Of a stretch of 64,000 bases of DNA, positions 41,178 to 52,056 are shown piece after piece. Under the pieces are notes generated by a model. The model ran no database searches. It was not told where the DNA came from and saw only the letters and a list, made by a program, of their open reading frames with translations. Source of the DNA: Litsea cubeba (Eukaryota; Streptophyta; Magnoliopsida; Laurales; Lauraceae); the NCBI GenBank assembly GCA_012931725.1, contig CM022951.1, positions 21,849,457-21,913,456 of the forward strand, read 5' to 3'. Each line of letters begins with the position of its first letter. Position 1 is the first letter of the stretch. Made by a program: the position numbers and the translations under genes.

Positions 41178-44100
41178 CAGGAAAAATCAAATGACAACAA
41201 AATTGGGGGCATCAATGGCATCTCTTTCAAAGCATCAGACATGATCAAACGGAAAGGGCTGCGGATACACCTGTGTTTAAGCGTAATTCCATTTACAACT
41301 GACTAGTCCAAGCCTTGGTCCGGGTCCGATACAGATCCTATCTCTTGGATCCAAAATGGGCAGGGCCCTATTCACACAATTAGGGCACGTTTGGCAACGG
41401 TCTCCACCTCGAGCCCCCCCTCCCCCACCCACACACACACCACATCAGATGATTCCGTGCACCTGCGGATTTGCGGAGCTACAATGTTTTTTTGGGCGTA
41501 AATATAGGAGAGACCCATTTTTTGCATTTTTTTTTTTGTTTCTATGGGCCCCCACAATTAAGTTCTGAACCGATAATAGTGTTAAGAAGGTCCAAAACGG
41601 CCATCTCACAAAATTTCAACCGTTGATTCATTTTAGATCTTAAGATATTTGCAAAACCGTCTAAATCGTTAGATTGCAATTTTTGAGATTCTGTGGGCCA
41701 AAAGGGGGATTAAAACCAGTCCATTCTTTCCAATTTTTTGGTTTCTATGGACCCCAAGATCATGATCTGAACCGGTAGTTGACTCTGGAAGGTCAAAGAC
41801 TGCTAGTTGAGGTTTTTAACCAAATTAATAAATATGTCAGGTTCGTGTTGTATGCACGTTACAGTCGGTTCTCAATCCAATCCGAATCCATTCTTACCAA
41901 CCCATTGCTTCCCCTACAAGGACTTTGTATCTCCAATATCATGCCTGAATGAGTGAATGTAGAGCTTAATATTAGTCATAATTTCAATAGACCAAGCCCA
42001 AACTTGACTCTAGAATACTAAAGAAAGAACTATTTTGGCCGAGCAGGATACCATAAGGGTCACACATTGTAGTGTGTTGGTTATAATATTGGATTTCATT
42101 TAGATAAGTAAAGTTTATTTGAATTGTGGTAGGAATGATTTAAAAGAGATTGAGATGAGAAATTTACTAAATTTCTTAAAAGAGATTTAAAGGGATTTGT
42201 AATGGAATGATATGAATTTGAATTCAAAGACTCCAATAAGTATAAAGTTTCAAATATGGTTGGATTATCATATAATCTTAAATTACTAAATAGGAGAAAT
42301 AGAAAACTAACGAGAAAATTGATCCTTCTATCAACAAATTGACTCCGAATGATTAATGACCTTCATTTTTTTTATTTAAAAAAATTTCCTGATATGGAGA
42401 AAAGTGGCATTTCCATCATATGCTCAATCAATCGGTGGGAACTATGTCTGTCAAAATGAGAATTTATTATACATCATTGGAGGGGTTAAAATTCATTTTG
42501 AATGGTTCGGATTATCATTATGTGGGGCCCATGATGGATTTCATGAGACTTATAAGTTTACATATAATAGATACAAACAAAGAATCAAACTTGTCTTAAT
42601 CACCACCTAATCACATTTCCATTGTGTGCTCAATCAAGCAGTGGGATTCATGTCTATTGAAATGAAGTTTTAGTATATGTCAGGGTTGGCATTCATTTTG
42701 AATGGCTGATATTCTTATTATGTGGGCCCATGATAGATTCATGGAGACCTGTAAGTTCACATGTAATAGTTGCAAATAGAAAACTGGACTCATCTTCATC
42801 CCCACCTAATCACAATTACATCACGTGCTCAATCTAACAGTGGGATCCATATCTATTGAAATAAAATTTTAGCATATATCATTGGTAGGGTTTTGTTTGG
42901 ATGGATGGGTAGAAAAATGGAGATGTTAGCGTAGAGATGTGAGTAACGAATTCTAGTTGTATTGCGACTTATTTTATCTAGATGAGACTAATCACATTTG
43001 AATAGATAAGTCAAAATCCAAGTCCAAAACCAAAATTAAGAGTGAAATTGAAATCGAGCCACTATTTTCTAATCAAATCACCCAAGCTTTTATATATATT
43101 ACTGCGCACTAGATCAATGTGCGCACCTTAACGTGGGGCCCACATGGAGCCCCACCTCGGACTGGGACTAAAGGGATTGAAAGATCTCCCATAGCCCTTC
43201 ATCTCTACAAAAAACCAGTCTCATCCTTGATCATCATCACCTCCATCTGGGTCCCACAAGTTGAACGGTGTGCAGTCGATTCAAGGTGTACAATGGAAAG
43301 GTGTGCCCCCACGTGAAGTTCATGGGGTTGTGTGTGGTCACCATCAAGTGGGCCCCACCCCTAGTGCGTAAGATGCGCACCGGGCGCACCTGATATATAT
43401 ATAAATATATATTTGCTATGAGAGTAAGGGGGGCCCTCATATTTAGGCTATTGGCACTGAATATTGATCCAATTAGTCCCCCTTTACTCTCGTAGTTGTG
43501 TGAAAGTTATTCTCATAAGAGTATCTCCTATATAGGGCTTAAATGATTTCATCGGGCATGAGATCTATGCTAGATCCCGCCCATAAAGGGTTTTAAACAC
43601 TAAATATAGATCTAGGCCTGGCTAATTGGACCCAAGCGCATGTCTGGGATTCCCTAGGTGGAATGGATTTGGGTCTAACCTAAGATGGGGTTTAGGCATA
43701 ATGACAGCTTCAGTGGTAATCATTCAAAATATGACAATAGGGTGGAAAATTTATTTGATCAATATACTTTTTTCTTCTTGGTTCCTCCAATATGAGTGCG
43801 GATCCTCTATCTCACCCTGAGTGGACAATGCATGGTGTACCACGTTAATAAGAAAAGCAACGTGATTTTGAATTTAAATCGAATGGGAGTAGCTGCATCG
43901 TCCATGTGGCTTTCTTGTAGCTAAATATGGCAGATCATGAACGGTCCACTCACAGTGAGCATAAACCAACTGCGATAGACGTGGTGTATAATGAATGGTC
44001 CACCCACAGTGAGCATATACCAACTATGATAGCGGATCTGGACTTTGCCCTAATTTCTTGTGTTTGCCCCAGTGGCAGTAGGGACCTCCCCTAAGTAATT

Positions 44101-44480
44101 GGCCCCACTCTATTAGAAGAGACCCTAATGGGTTAGAGATAACTCCATGTAAACACCAGTGCTCAAACCTACTCTTTATCCCTTTGAACATAGGATTGAT
44201 TATTACATTTTGTCCCACTGCCACAAATATACTTGACATTTTGAAAGAATTACAATAATATCATGATATATATCTTAAATGATATTTTCCTGATTATATT
44301 TTGACATTTCAAAAATTGTCATCAGAAATGACAATAAGACAATATAAATCACAATAAAATCAGAATAAAAGTAGAAGACTCGGGAAAAATATTTTTACAG
44401 TATTTATATTTATTTATTATTTTTATCATTTAATAATTATTTTATTTCTTCAACATTTTGCCTTCAGAGCAAGACCTTAA
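41176..44480. other. Intergenic copy of 24694-29100, no gene recognised
   Basis: AT-rich intergenic sequence co-linear with the left unit. It includes the empty site of the left unit's 993-bp MULE near 43750. Confidence 0.5.
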
Positions 44481-44489
44481 ATTTGAAAA

Positions 44490-45695
44490 GATGATTTTAC
44501 TGGAAAATACCCAGTATTTGTCCGTTGCACTTGTTAGTGCCTCGGAATAGTTTCACCACGGTAGCATTCCTCCTGCTACTTTTTCTTTTTCTTTTTTAGT
44601 ATTTTTTATGAGTGACGATAGCATCGTTTAAAATGAAATTAAGTAACGCTATCGTCACCCGTCGTTATATAAACCCACCCTCTTTTCCCTTATCTTCCCT
44701 TCCTCTTTCCCTTTCTTCCCTTTTCTTTGATGGTGATGGAAGGTGGTTGGGTTGTTACGATGGGTTATGACATGGATGGGCATTGTGAGAGATGGGAGTC
44801 TAGTTAGGAGGATCGAGATGCAGGGCTTGATTTGGAATGGTGTGGCTTGGTTTGGATCATGCCCTAGGCTACTGTACATAGGGTTCGGTTACAAGGGGAA
44901 GATGGCTGGGACGACTTGAGCTAGGCTGTTGGTTGAGTTTGAGAAAGTGGCAATAAAAGATGGTTTCTGAAGATGGCTGAGGAACGATGAAGAAGATGAT
45001 ATATAGAGAAGAAACAAAGGGATGGTGAGGAAACAAAGGGATAGAAAGTTATGAAAAAGAAAAGGAAAAAGAAAGAGTTGATGATGGGCTTAGTTCAGAT
45101 GATGAAGAGGACATACAGATTATGAAAGTGGGTCGGTGATAGTATCGGTTGCAATGTTCTAGTGGTGATGAGTGAATGGATGGGGGTCCTAAGAGTTTGG
45201 ATGTGAGTTGAATATAATATAATGAAGGTGTTACGTGTTGGTGTTTGGTTAGGAGAACTCGTGGGTGATGGGGGAAGATGATGAAGGTGGTCTCCAGTGT
45301 GGTAGGCATGCCTGCTTGGTCATCTTCACATACTAAAGTTAGAACGGATGATGAGGAAAGATGATGGGGTTGATGAGTGGATAAGGAGCTAACCAACTGG
45401 GTTCATTGCAACAAAAATCATGAAATGACCATTTTAGGATGTTCTTAAGTGGCTGGATGGTGGGACTCCAGTTTTGAAAGGGAAAGGAAAGCGATTAGAG
45501 GTATAAAAAAAGTCGAAGAGTGATGATGCTAGCGTCACTAATTTTCACATTGAGCGACGCTAGCGTCACTCATTTCATATTAGAAAAAAAACAAAAAACA
45601 AAACAGGGTCTAACAGACCCCGTTTATATGGTGCTATTTTCAAAACACTAATTCGTGCAATGGACAAATACTGAGAATTTTTCAGTAAAAACCTT
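44490..45695. mobile_element. Non-autonomous MULE (1,206 bp), exact 9-bp TSD ATTTGAAAA
   Basis: The left end gatgattttactggaaaata and the right end in reverse complement, aaggtttttactgaaaaatt, continue as a shared inverted repeat of about 45 bp through agtatttgtcc.ttgcac. The exact target duplication ATTTGAAAA is at 44481-44489 and 45696-45704. The left unit keeps the empty site near 29090. Inner inverted motifs (cgctatcgtcac, cgctagcgtcac) lie 120 bp or more from each end. No transposase or recognised gene is inside. Confidence 0.9.
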
Positions 45696-46160
45696 ATTTG
45701 AAAACGTTCAGCATTTTCATGAGACAGTGATATCCCCAAAAAAAGATAAATGGGATAGTGTTTGTAGAGGTGTCAATCTGGGCCGGGCGGGCACTGAATC
45801 AGGGCCCGGCCCGGCCCATGCTGGGCCGGCACGACCCGTGATAAATTACGGGCCGGGCCCAAAAGTTCTGGGGGCCACCCAGCACGGCCCTGGTCGTGCC
45901 GCCTGCGGGCGGCCCATGTTTTTTTTTTTTTTTTTTGAGTTTTTTAAACTCTTGGACTTGGACCATTTTCATTAAAAAAAAATTAAAAGAGATAAACAAG
46001 TAGAATAACACTAATGATGTTTTGAAAAAATACATCAAATAAATTGTATTTCCTTGAAATTTAAGTTACAAAAGTTCAAAAAAAATTACAAATTTGAAGT
46101 TTGAACTTGGATCAATATATATAATATTGAAATTCTAACCTTCTGATAAATGAAAAAAGA

Positions 46161-46365
46161 ATTACAACTTTAAAAACCTAAAATACATTCTAAAAAATAA
46201 ATTACAACTTTAAAAACCTATGATACATTCTAAAAAATAAATTACAACTTCAAAAACCTATGATACATTCTAAGAAATAAATTACAACTTTAAAAACCTA
46301 TGATACATTCAAAAAAAATAAATTACAAGTTAAAAGCCTATCTACATTCTAAAAAAAATTATACT
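46161..46365. repeat. 40-bp tandem repeat array in the hAT left subterminal region
   Basis: Five units begin attacaactttaaaaaccta and continue tgatacattctaaaaaataa. They start at 46161, 46201, 46241, 46281 and about 46323, the last being diverged. The array lies just beyond the transposase C-terminus inside the hAT end. Confidence 0.9.
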
Positions 46366-46369
46366 TTGA

Positions 46370-46966
46370 TATTTCTAACGCCGCTAGCTCGTCTTCTATC
46401 TCGATATGATCATTATTGAGGTGTTGTTCCCTATCCTGTGCTTGGTACCAATCCCGTAAGCACATGCAGGTATCAACGGTCTCTTCTTGAAGCATAGTCC
46501 TCCTGGGGTCAATAAGGCGCCCACTTGCACTAAATGCCTACTCTGATGCAACTGTGGAAGCTGGTATTATTAATATATCAAAGGTTTTGGCGGAAAGCAC
46601 GGGAAACTTATTTTCGAATGATTTCTACAATACCAAAATATCAAAATCATCTTCATCATCATCTAATGTAACAGGATCGCTCCCCAAGTACATTGTTAAT
46701 TCATTAAGGTAGTAAAATCCTCTGGAAGAAGATGAGTTACTTCCTTGAGATTTTCTCATAATACTCCAAATTGCTTTCTTTTTTCCTTTATGTACTTGGG
46801 GAGGGCCTGTTGGGACCGTAGGTACTATGGATCTACCTAATCGGGTAGCATATTCCAAAAAAAATATTTCCAAATCTGCCTTAATTGTTGCTATGTCATT
46901 TATATTAGTTGTATTCATATTGGACTTTATTTCATTAAGAAGGGTCTCTACATCCTGTAATTTCAA
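46370..46966 (-). pseudogene. hAT transposase C-terminus (dimerisation domain) with two stops
   Basis: The minus-strand frame runs from 46966 through ELTMYLGSDPV and DDDEDDFDIL to the hATC dimerisation motif KFPVLSAKTFDILIIPASTV, ASE-stop-AFSASGRLIDPRRTML. TAG codons fall at 46627-46625, where hAT proteins usually have Trp, and at 46540-46538, where Ser is usual. Both hit the most conserved part of the domain. Order and strand agree with the other transposase pieces at 54229-54493 and 58388-58918. Confidence 0.85.
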
Positions 46967-46979
46967 TCAGGGTCTAACA

Positions 46980-48725
46980 TGTAAGTCCTTGGGATCCTTA
47001 CCCTAGAGGGGGGGTGAATAGGGTGAGCTACTAATAGTGACTAACTATGACCAATTTTAACTTTCTATAAACTAACTAGTCACTAGTGATGATAACAAGC
47101 ACAATGCGGAAGCTAAATACATACAATCATCACAAGAGCATGCACCACAACACAATATTTATAGTGGTTCGGCCAACGTGCCTACATCCACTACCGGCTT
47201 GTGTTCCTCACACCCCACCGGATTTCCACTAATATGCTTTTCCAATAGGCTAAGCAATAACCTCTACAATATGCTTTCCAAGGATAAGCAATAACCTTAC
47301 AATGATGTTTTTCTAGGCTAAACAACAACCTTTACACAATGCTTTTATATGGCTAAGCAATAACCTTACAATCAAAGATTTTTCTCAAAGAAAGTGTCTT
47401 CACAAAACACTCTAAGAGATTACAATTTAAGCTCAATTTAATTGCCTCTTAAATAGGCGAATATGAAAGTATAAAGCAACTCACACAAACACACTAAGAA
47501 TTACAAAGATGAATGCTTATGAGGTGTGTGTGTGAAAACTTCAATCAAGTTAAAATTAAGTCCAATGAATTTTATGCTTAAAGCATTTCAAAGTTTAAAG
47601 CACATAAAAAGATTTGATTGAAGTCAAATGCAAATCACTTGAACAATTACAAACTTGTGAATGATACGAAAATCTAAAGATCACAAGTTGTATGAAAATG
47701 ATTAAGACTAATCAAGTGATGCATGTGCAATGTTGTTTTCAAAAACAAAGGTTTAACTAAAGTTCTAAAGAGATTGAAAACAACAATGAAGATTCAAACA
47801 AGTCAAAGAAACATGTTATAAAGGAAATCAAAGATTTTGACTAAACATGTTTAAGAAGTTTTCTAAAACAACCTTGATTTGAATCTAAGTGAAGAATCCA
47901 ATAAAATCAAAGATTATAAGAAGAATGGATTCAACACATCATAGTTATCATGCTATTAAACATTTCCCAAAGATTTAAACAAAGCATATAACATATGATT
48001 AGTTTAAGCAAAGCTTACTTGGAGATTTAACTTCATTAATCCAAGCTTGAGCTTTACTAATGACCCTCTTGGTCTTTCTTAGTTCATCCCCTTTTTCCTT
48101 GACTCCAAACTCCTCAAAGAAGGTCTAAAATGTTCAACTCCTTTCTCATGGGAATGAACTCTTTTTATACACAGAAAACAGAGTTTCTGCGTGTCCCCGG
48201 TCGACCCCATGACAGGCTCGGTCGACCCCATCCAAACGGTCAGAAAAATGACCGTTGGAGAGCCAACGGCTCTCTGCCCAGTCGACCCGCAGTGTACGCG
48301 GTCGACCGGGATGTGTACCCGGTCGACCGGGTACACTGGGCCCTGGGCCACTTTTCCCATTTTGCATACTTTTGCAATTTTCAAAGATTTTTGGATGTGG
48401 GACTTGTTGGGGCCATTAAATCAAGCTTGAAACATGATTTAAATCAATCTAAGTATTTTTTAAAATCATGAATCATAAAAAGCCACAAATCATTTGAAAC
48501 TTTAAAACTTAGGCTAATCTTGAATTTTGAAATTCCTTTTACAAAATCAATTGCATCCAAAATTAAAACCAATTCATGCATAAAACATGAGTTTTACCAT
48601 ATTTAAAAACAATGCATGGATAAAATAAGATTTCAATGTTTTCTAAAATAATGCAAGTGTGAGAAATCAAATGATGATTAAAATGATATGCATCCATCAA
48701 ATTGCAATACACAAAATTCCTAACA
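46980..48725 (-). repeat. 3' LTR (minus-strand orientation)
   Basis: This LTR starts tgtaagtcctt and ends cctaaca on the + strand. It contains five GTCGAC-centred motifs at about 48195-48330, including a perfect 24-bp palindrome at 48313-48336. Short open frames inside are repeat shadows. Confidence 0.95.
48313..48336. repeat. Perfect 24-bp palindrome centred on GGTCGACC in the LTR
   Basis: The sequence reads gtgtacccggtc and its exact reverse complement. The identical palindrome is in the other LTR at 53390-53413. It lies among four other GTCGAC motifs. Confidence 0.9.
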
Positions 48726-50533
48726 ATCTCCCCCTTTGCAATTTGATGGCAAACCTTAACTTAACACTAATCCTCACACTAAGTCTTCAGCTCCTTGGCT
48801 TGACACGGCTTGAAATCTTCGGATGCTCCTTCACTTAGCTTGGGCTTTAGCTCTTTTGATCTTCATTCTTCTTGTCCTTAGCTCCAAGCTTTCTTTCTTT
48901 TATCTTCTCTCCCCCTTAGACCAAGCACTCTCTCTCCTTGGTCTTTCTCTCCCTTTGCCATTGAATGCTCTCTCCCCCTTTGATCTTTCTCCCTTTTTGG
49001 GTAGCTAGAGCATTTTCTCCCCCTTAATCCTTTCTCCCCCTTTGCCATTAAATTGCAAAGGTAGCAATTGAAGAAATGTACCTACACACATGAAACAAGG
49101 AAAATACCTTTTAGTAGTACCTGTTAACAAAGGAAATCGAAAATGAAGTACATAACAGGCTATTATGCATGTGAGTAAGTTATAAGGGAATAGCAATGGT
49201 GAATTTGATCATCTCTAATGCTTCCTTAGAAGGTTTACTCCCCCTCAATCCATAATCTTCTTTTGTCATACTTTTGACAAGAATATAACTATTAGATGCA
49301 AGAAGAAGATGGTTTAACCAATTGAGGGATAACTTCAAGGGAAGGATTAGATACCAATTGATAATAATTAACTATAAGGCTCAATGATCAAATTACCAAA
49401 TTGGAGAGAAACCAATTGACCTATAAGCTTAAGGAAGGTTGAAGAGCAAGGTCAAAAGGTTAATCTATCATGGATACCAATTGAAATAAGAACCATATCA
49501 ATTGAGATTTAAGAGTATGACTTATTAGCTCAATCACTCTAAAATGGACTTAAGGAATGTAACTAGAAGGATTAATCCAAGTTAGAGCTATCCATGATGA
49601 TAAGGGGTTTACTAAACATAGCATCAAATAATATAACTATGAAAATCATATGCTATGTAAATTTTGAAATCATTTCACTCAATCATAAAATATGACTATC
49701 AAGTGTAAGATGAGTGAAATGAAATTCAAACCATGATGCCTACCTCAATCATTAACCAACCAAGATTATTAACACATAAACATGGTGGTCACGAGATTTA
49801 ACCAAATAAGCAAGAGAGGTGGCAAACATGACCATTTATGAAGCTAATGGAATGTGACATGGAACAAAGACATATTACTATCAAGTTTAATCCAATGTGC
49901 ACAAGGTTTATCACAAATATATAACATCAATTGGAAGTTATACTAATTGAAAATGATATCATTTGATTACCAATTGAATATGGAACATGTTTAAGAGCAA
50001 GCATGTGACAAACACAAAATTCCAACAAGCAACATAAATGAATATTCATCACTTTAATGATATAACTATTGAGCATAGTGATGAACATGAGAAATTGCAT
50101 TTTGAAAATATATGACTTATAAGAATATGCAATTTCCAAAGTGTCTAGATCATATGAATTCAACATCTAAGACATCCATCAAACAATAGATATAACTAAG
50201 AAATACAAGGAATGGATTTCAAAGAGGTTCATATGATCAAGCACACTACTATGAAGTTGAAACATGTATAAGAATGACATAACAAGGAAAATACACATGA
50301 ATCAACAACATAACCATCCATATCAAATAATAACTAGAAAGCATAAAGGATGGATTTTTGGGTTCTAGTATGGTAACTACAAAAATGACTTAAAGAACAC
50401 AACCATACATGGAACAAATAAACATTTGCATATAAAGTAATGTAACTAATGAAAGAACATAAATGCAAATGCAATCATGACCAACAAAAAGATTTACCTA
50501 TAAAGGATAGGTTGGTCAATGAGGTCCAAGGCC
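48726..50533 (-). other. Non-coding interior of the LTR element, with recurrent TATAACTA motifs
   Basis: About 1.8 kb lie between the gag-like ORF and the polypurine tract with no pol domains. The left part (48780-49060, + strand) is CT-rich with repeated ctctcccccttt. The remainder has recurring tataacta/tgtaacta words (for example 49284, 49634, 50060, 50190) in loosely similar surroundings, suggesting a decayed array. Confidence 0.6.
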
Positions 50534-51958
50534 TTAAGGTTTGACTAAGTAAATAACTTTTGGAATCCACCTAAGGTCTTGGGAGGGTTGGTCTTTGAGG
50601 TCCATCTTAAAAGTCTTACCAACTATTGGAGATTTGACTTGATAAATTTTCAATTTAGACTTATCACCATGATGTTTAGATTTAACTAAATTTGGCTTAG
50701 GATGGTGATTAGTCTTTTGAGGTTGGTGACTTTTCTTCTTAGGGGATTGATTTCTTTTCTTCTTATTTCCTCCATTTATTTGACTTTTGAATTTAAGATT
50801 TAACTTTGCAACTTTCTTCAAAAGTTCCTTCATTTGTTGAGTTAATGGAGGAAGATTGAGAAGCTTTTTGTTAATAGATTCTTTTAGAGTTGGTTTAACT
50901 TGTTTAACCTTTTTAGAATCTATTTTAGGAGACTCCTTTTTAATAGGTTTTACTTGTTTAGTCTTCTTGGAGTCTTCCTTGGTTTTTAGTGTCTTAACCA
51001 TCATAGAATTTGATTTTACTTTCTTTGGTTCAAAGATGGGTTTAGACACATAGCTTCTTCTTTGTTTGCACTCAAACCTAAAATGTCCTTCAATGCCACA
51101 ATAATTGCATTTAGTCATGGGCAAAGAAGTGTGAGTGCTAGAGAATGAGGACTCACCTTTCACAAATGTGTTGGTGAATTTAGGGTCATGAGAAATATTC
51201 CTATCAAATCCAAGACCCGTCCTATCTCCTTTTGATTTACCCAATTTAAATAACTTTTCAAATTTTTCTTCACTATGGGTAAATTTGCACTCATACTTTT
51301 GTTTGTAGGTTTCAAGTTGAGTGACTTGTTCTTTAAGGGTTGAATTTTCATTTTTAACTTTTGTAAGTTCATTTTCAATTCCCTTAAATTTGTTTAGCTC
51401 TTCATGGGCAAGTTTTAATTCAAATTTAACTTCATTGATAACATTAGATCCAAGTTCTAGAGTTTTTATCTTAATTTGTGCATTAGATAAATTTTCTATA
51501 GAAATGGTTAACTTGGATTCTAGGTTGTTAATGTTTTCATCTTGCCTTTTTAATTGATCTCTTAGTTTTGAATTTTCCTTATTAAGATTATCATAATCTA
51601 TCTTTGATTCTCTTAGATCATCTTTAATATTAGATAGATTATGCAAAGAGATCATGAACTTAGATTCTGCACAATTTATTAATTCGTCTTTTTCTCTAAG
51701 TTCATCTTTTGAAGAGACTAATTCTTGGTTTAGCCTTTTAGATTCTTCTTTTAGTTTATTTTGTCTTTTAACAAGCTTTAAGTATAAGGTATACAATTCA
51801 TCATAGGCTTGTTCAATGTCAATTTCATTTTCTTCTTCTTTTAATTCAAATTGAGATTCATTAGTTTCAATGTTTGAATCTCCAATAGATGGAAGAATGA
51901 GGGGTCTAGAAGAATCTACAAAGTCTAAACTAGTGGAATCCATTCTAATGATTTTCAT
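50534..51958 (-). CDS. Gag-like coiled-coil protein with CCHC zinc knuckle, 474 aa
   Basis: The only long frame in the interior starts MKIIRMDSTSLDFVDSSRPL at 51958. Residues about 40-235 are rich in Glu, Lys, Asn and Leu with heptad-like spacing, predicting a long coiled coil. KLGKSKGDRTGLGF follows. A retroviral-type zinc knuckle C-x2-C-x4-H-x4-C (CNYCGIEGHFRFEC) lies near residue 285. The tail is very basic (Lys-rich, with repeated KKVKQVKP). This resembles the C-terminal half of gag in SIRE/Maximus-type Copia elements. The usual N-terminal capsid region and all pol domains are missing. It probably binds RNA and may co-assemble with a helper's particle. The frame is intact, in keeping with the recent insertion. 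Confidence 0.8.
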   Translation of the reverse strand: MKIIRMDSTSLDFVDSSRPLILPSIGDSNIETNESQFELKEEENEIDIEQAYDELYTLYLKLVKRQNKLKEESKRLNQELVSSKDELREKDELINCAESKFMISLHNLSNIKDDLRESKIDYDNLNKENSKLRDQLKRQDENINNLESKLTISIENLSNAQIKIKTLELGSNVINEVKFELKLAHEELNKFKGIENELTKVKNENSTLKEQVTQLETYKQKYECKFTHSEEKFEKLFKLGKSKGDRTGLGFDRNISHDPKFTNTFVKGESSFSSTHTSLPMTKCNYCGIEGHFRFECKQRRSYVSKPIFEPKKVKSNSMMVKTLKTKEDSKKTKQVKPIKKESPKIDSKKVKQVKPTLKESINKKLLNLPPLTQQMKELLKKVAKLNLKFKSQINGGNKKKRNQSPKKKSHQPQKTNHHPKPNLVKSKHHGDKSKLKIYQVKSPIVGKTFKMDLKDQPSQDLRWIPKVIYLVKP

Positions 51959-52041
51959 GAAAACACAACACTAGGGTTTTGACTCTAGGTTTTTACACCT
52001 AATCAAGAGTTCCAAACACTTGATCCTAATATAGAGCACGA

Positions 52042-52054
52042 GGCTCTGATACCA
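52042..52054 (-). other. Primer-binding site (initiator tRNA-Met)
   Basis: On the minus strand tggtatcagagcc follows the 5' LTR end (cttaca) after the dinucleotide AT. It is complementary to the 3' end of plant initiator tRNA-Met. Confidence 0.9.
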
Positions 52055-52056
52055 AT

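Noticed and set aside
49205..50533. Recurring short words suggesting a CRISPR-like array
   Set aside because: The repeats are irregular and AT-rich, and they sit inside a plant retrotransposon. There are no constant repeats with unique spacers.
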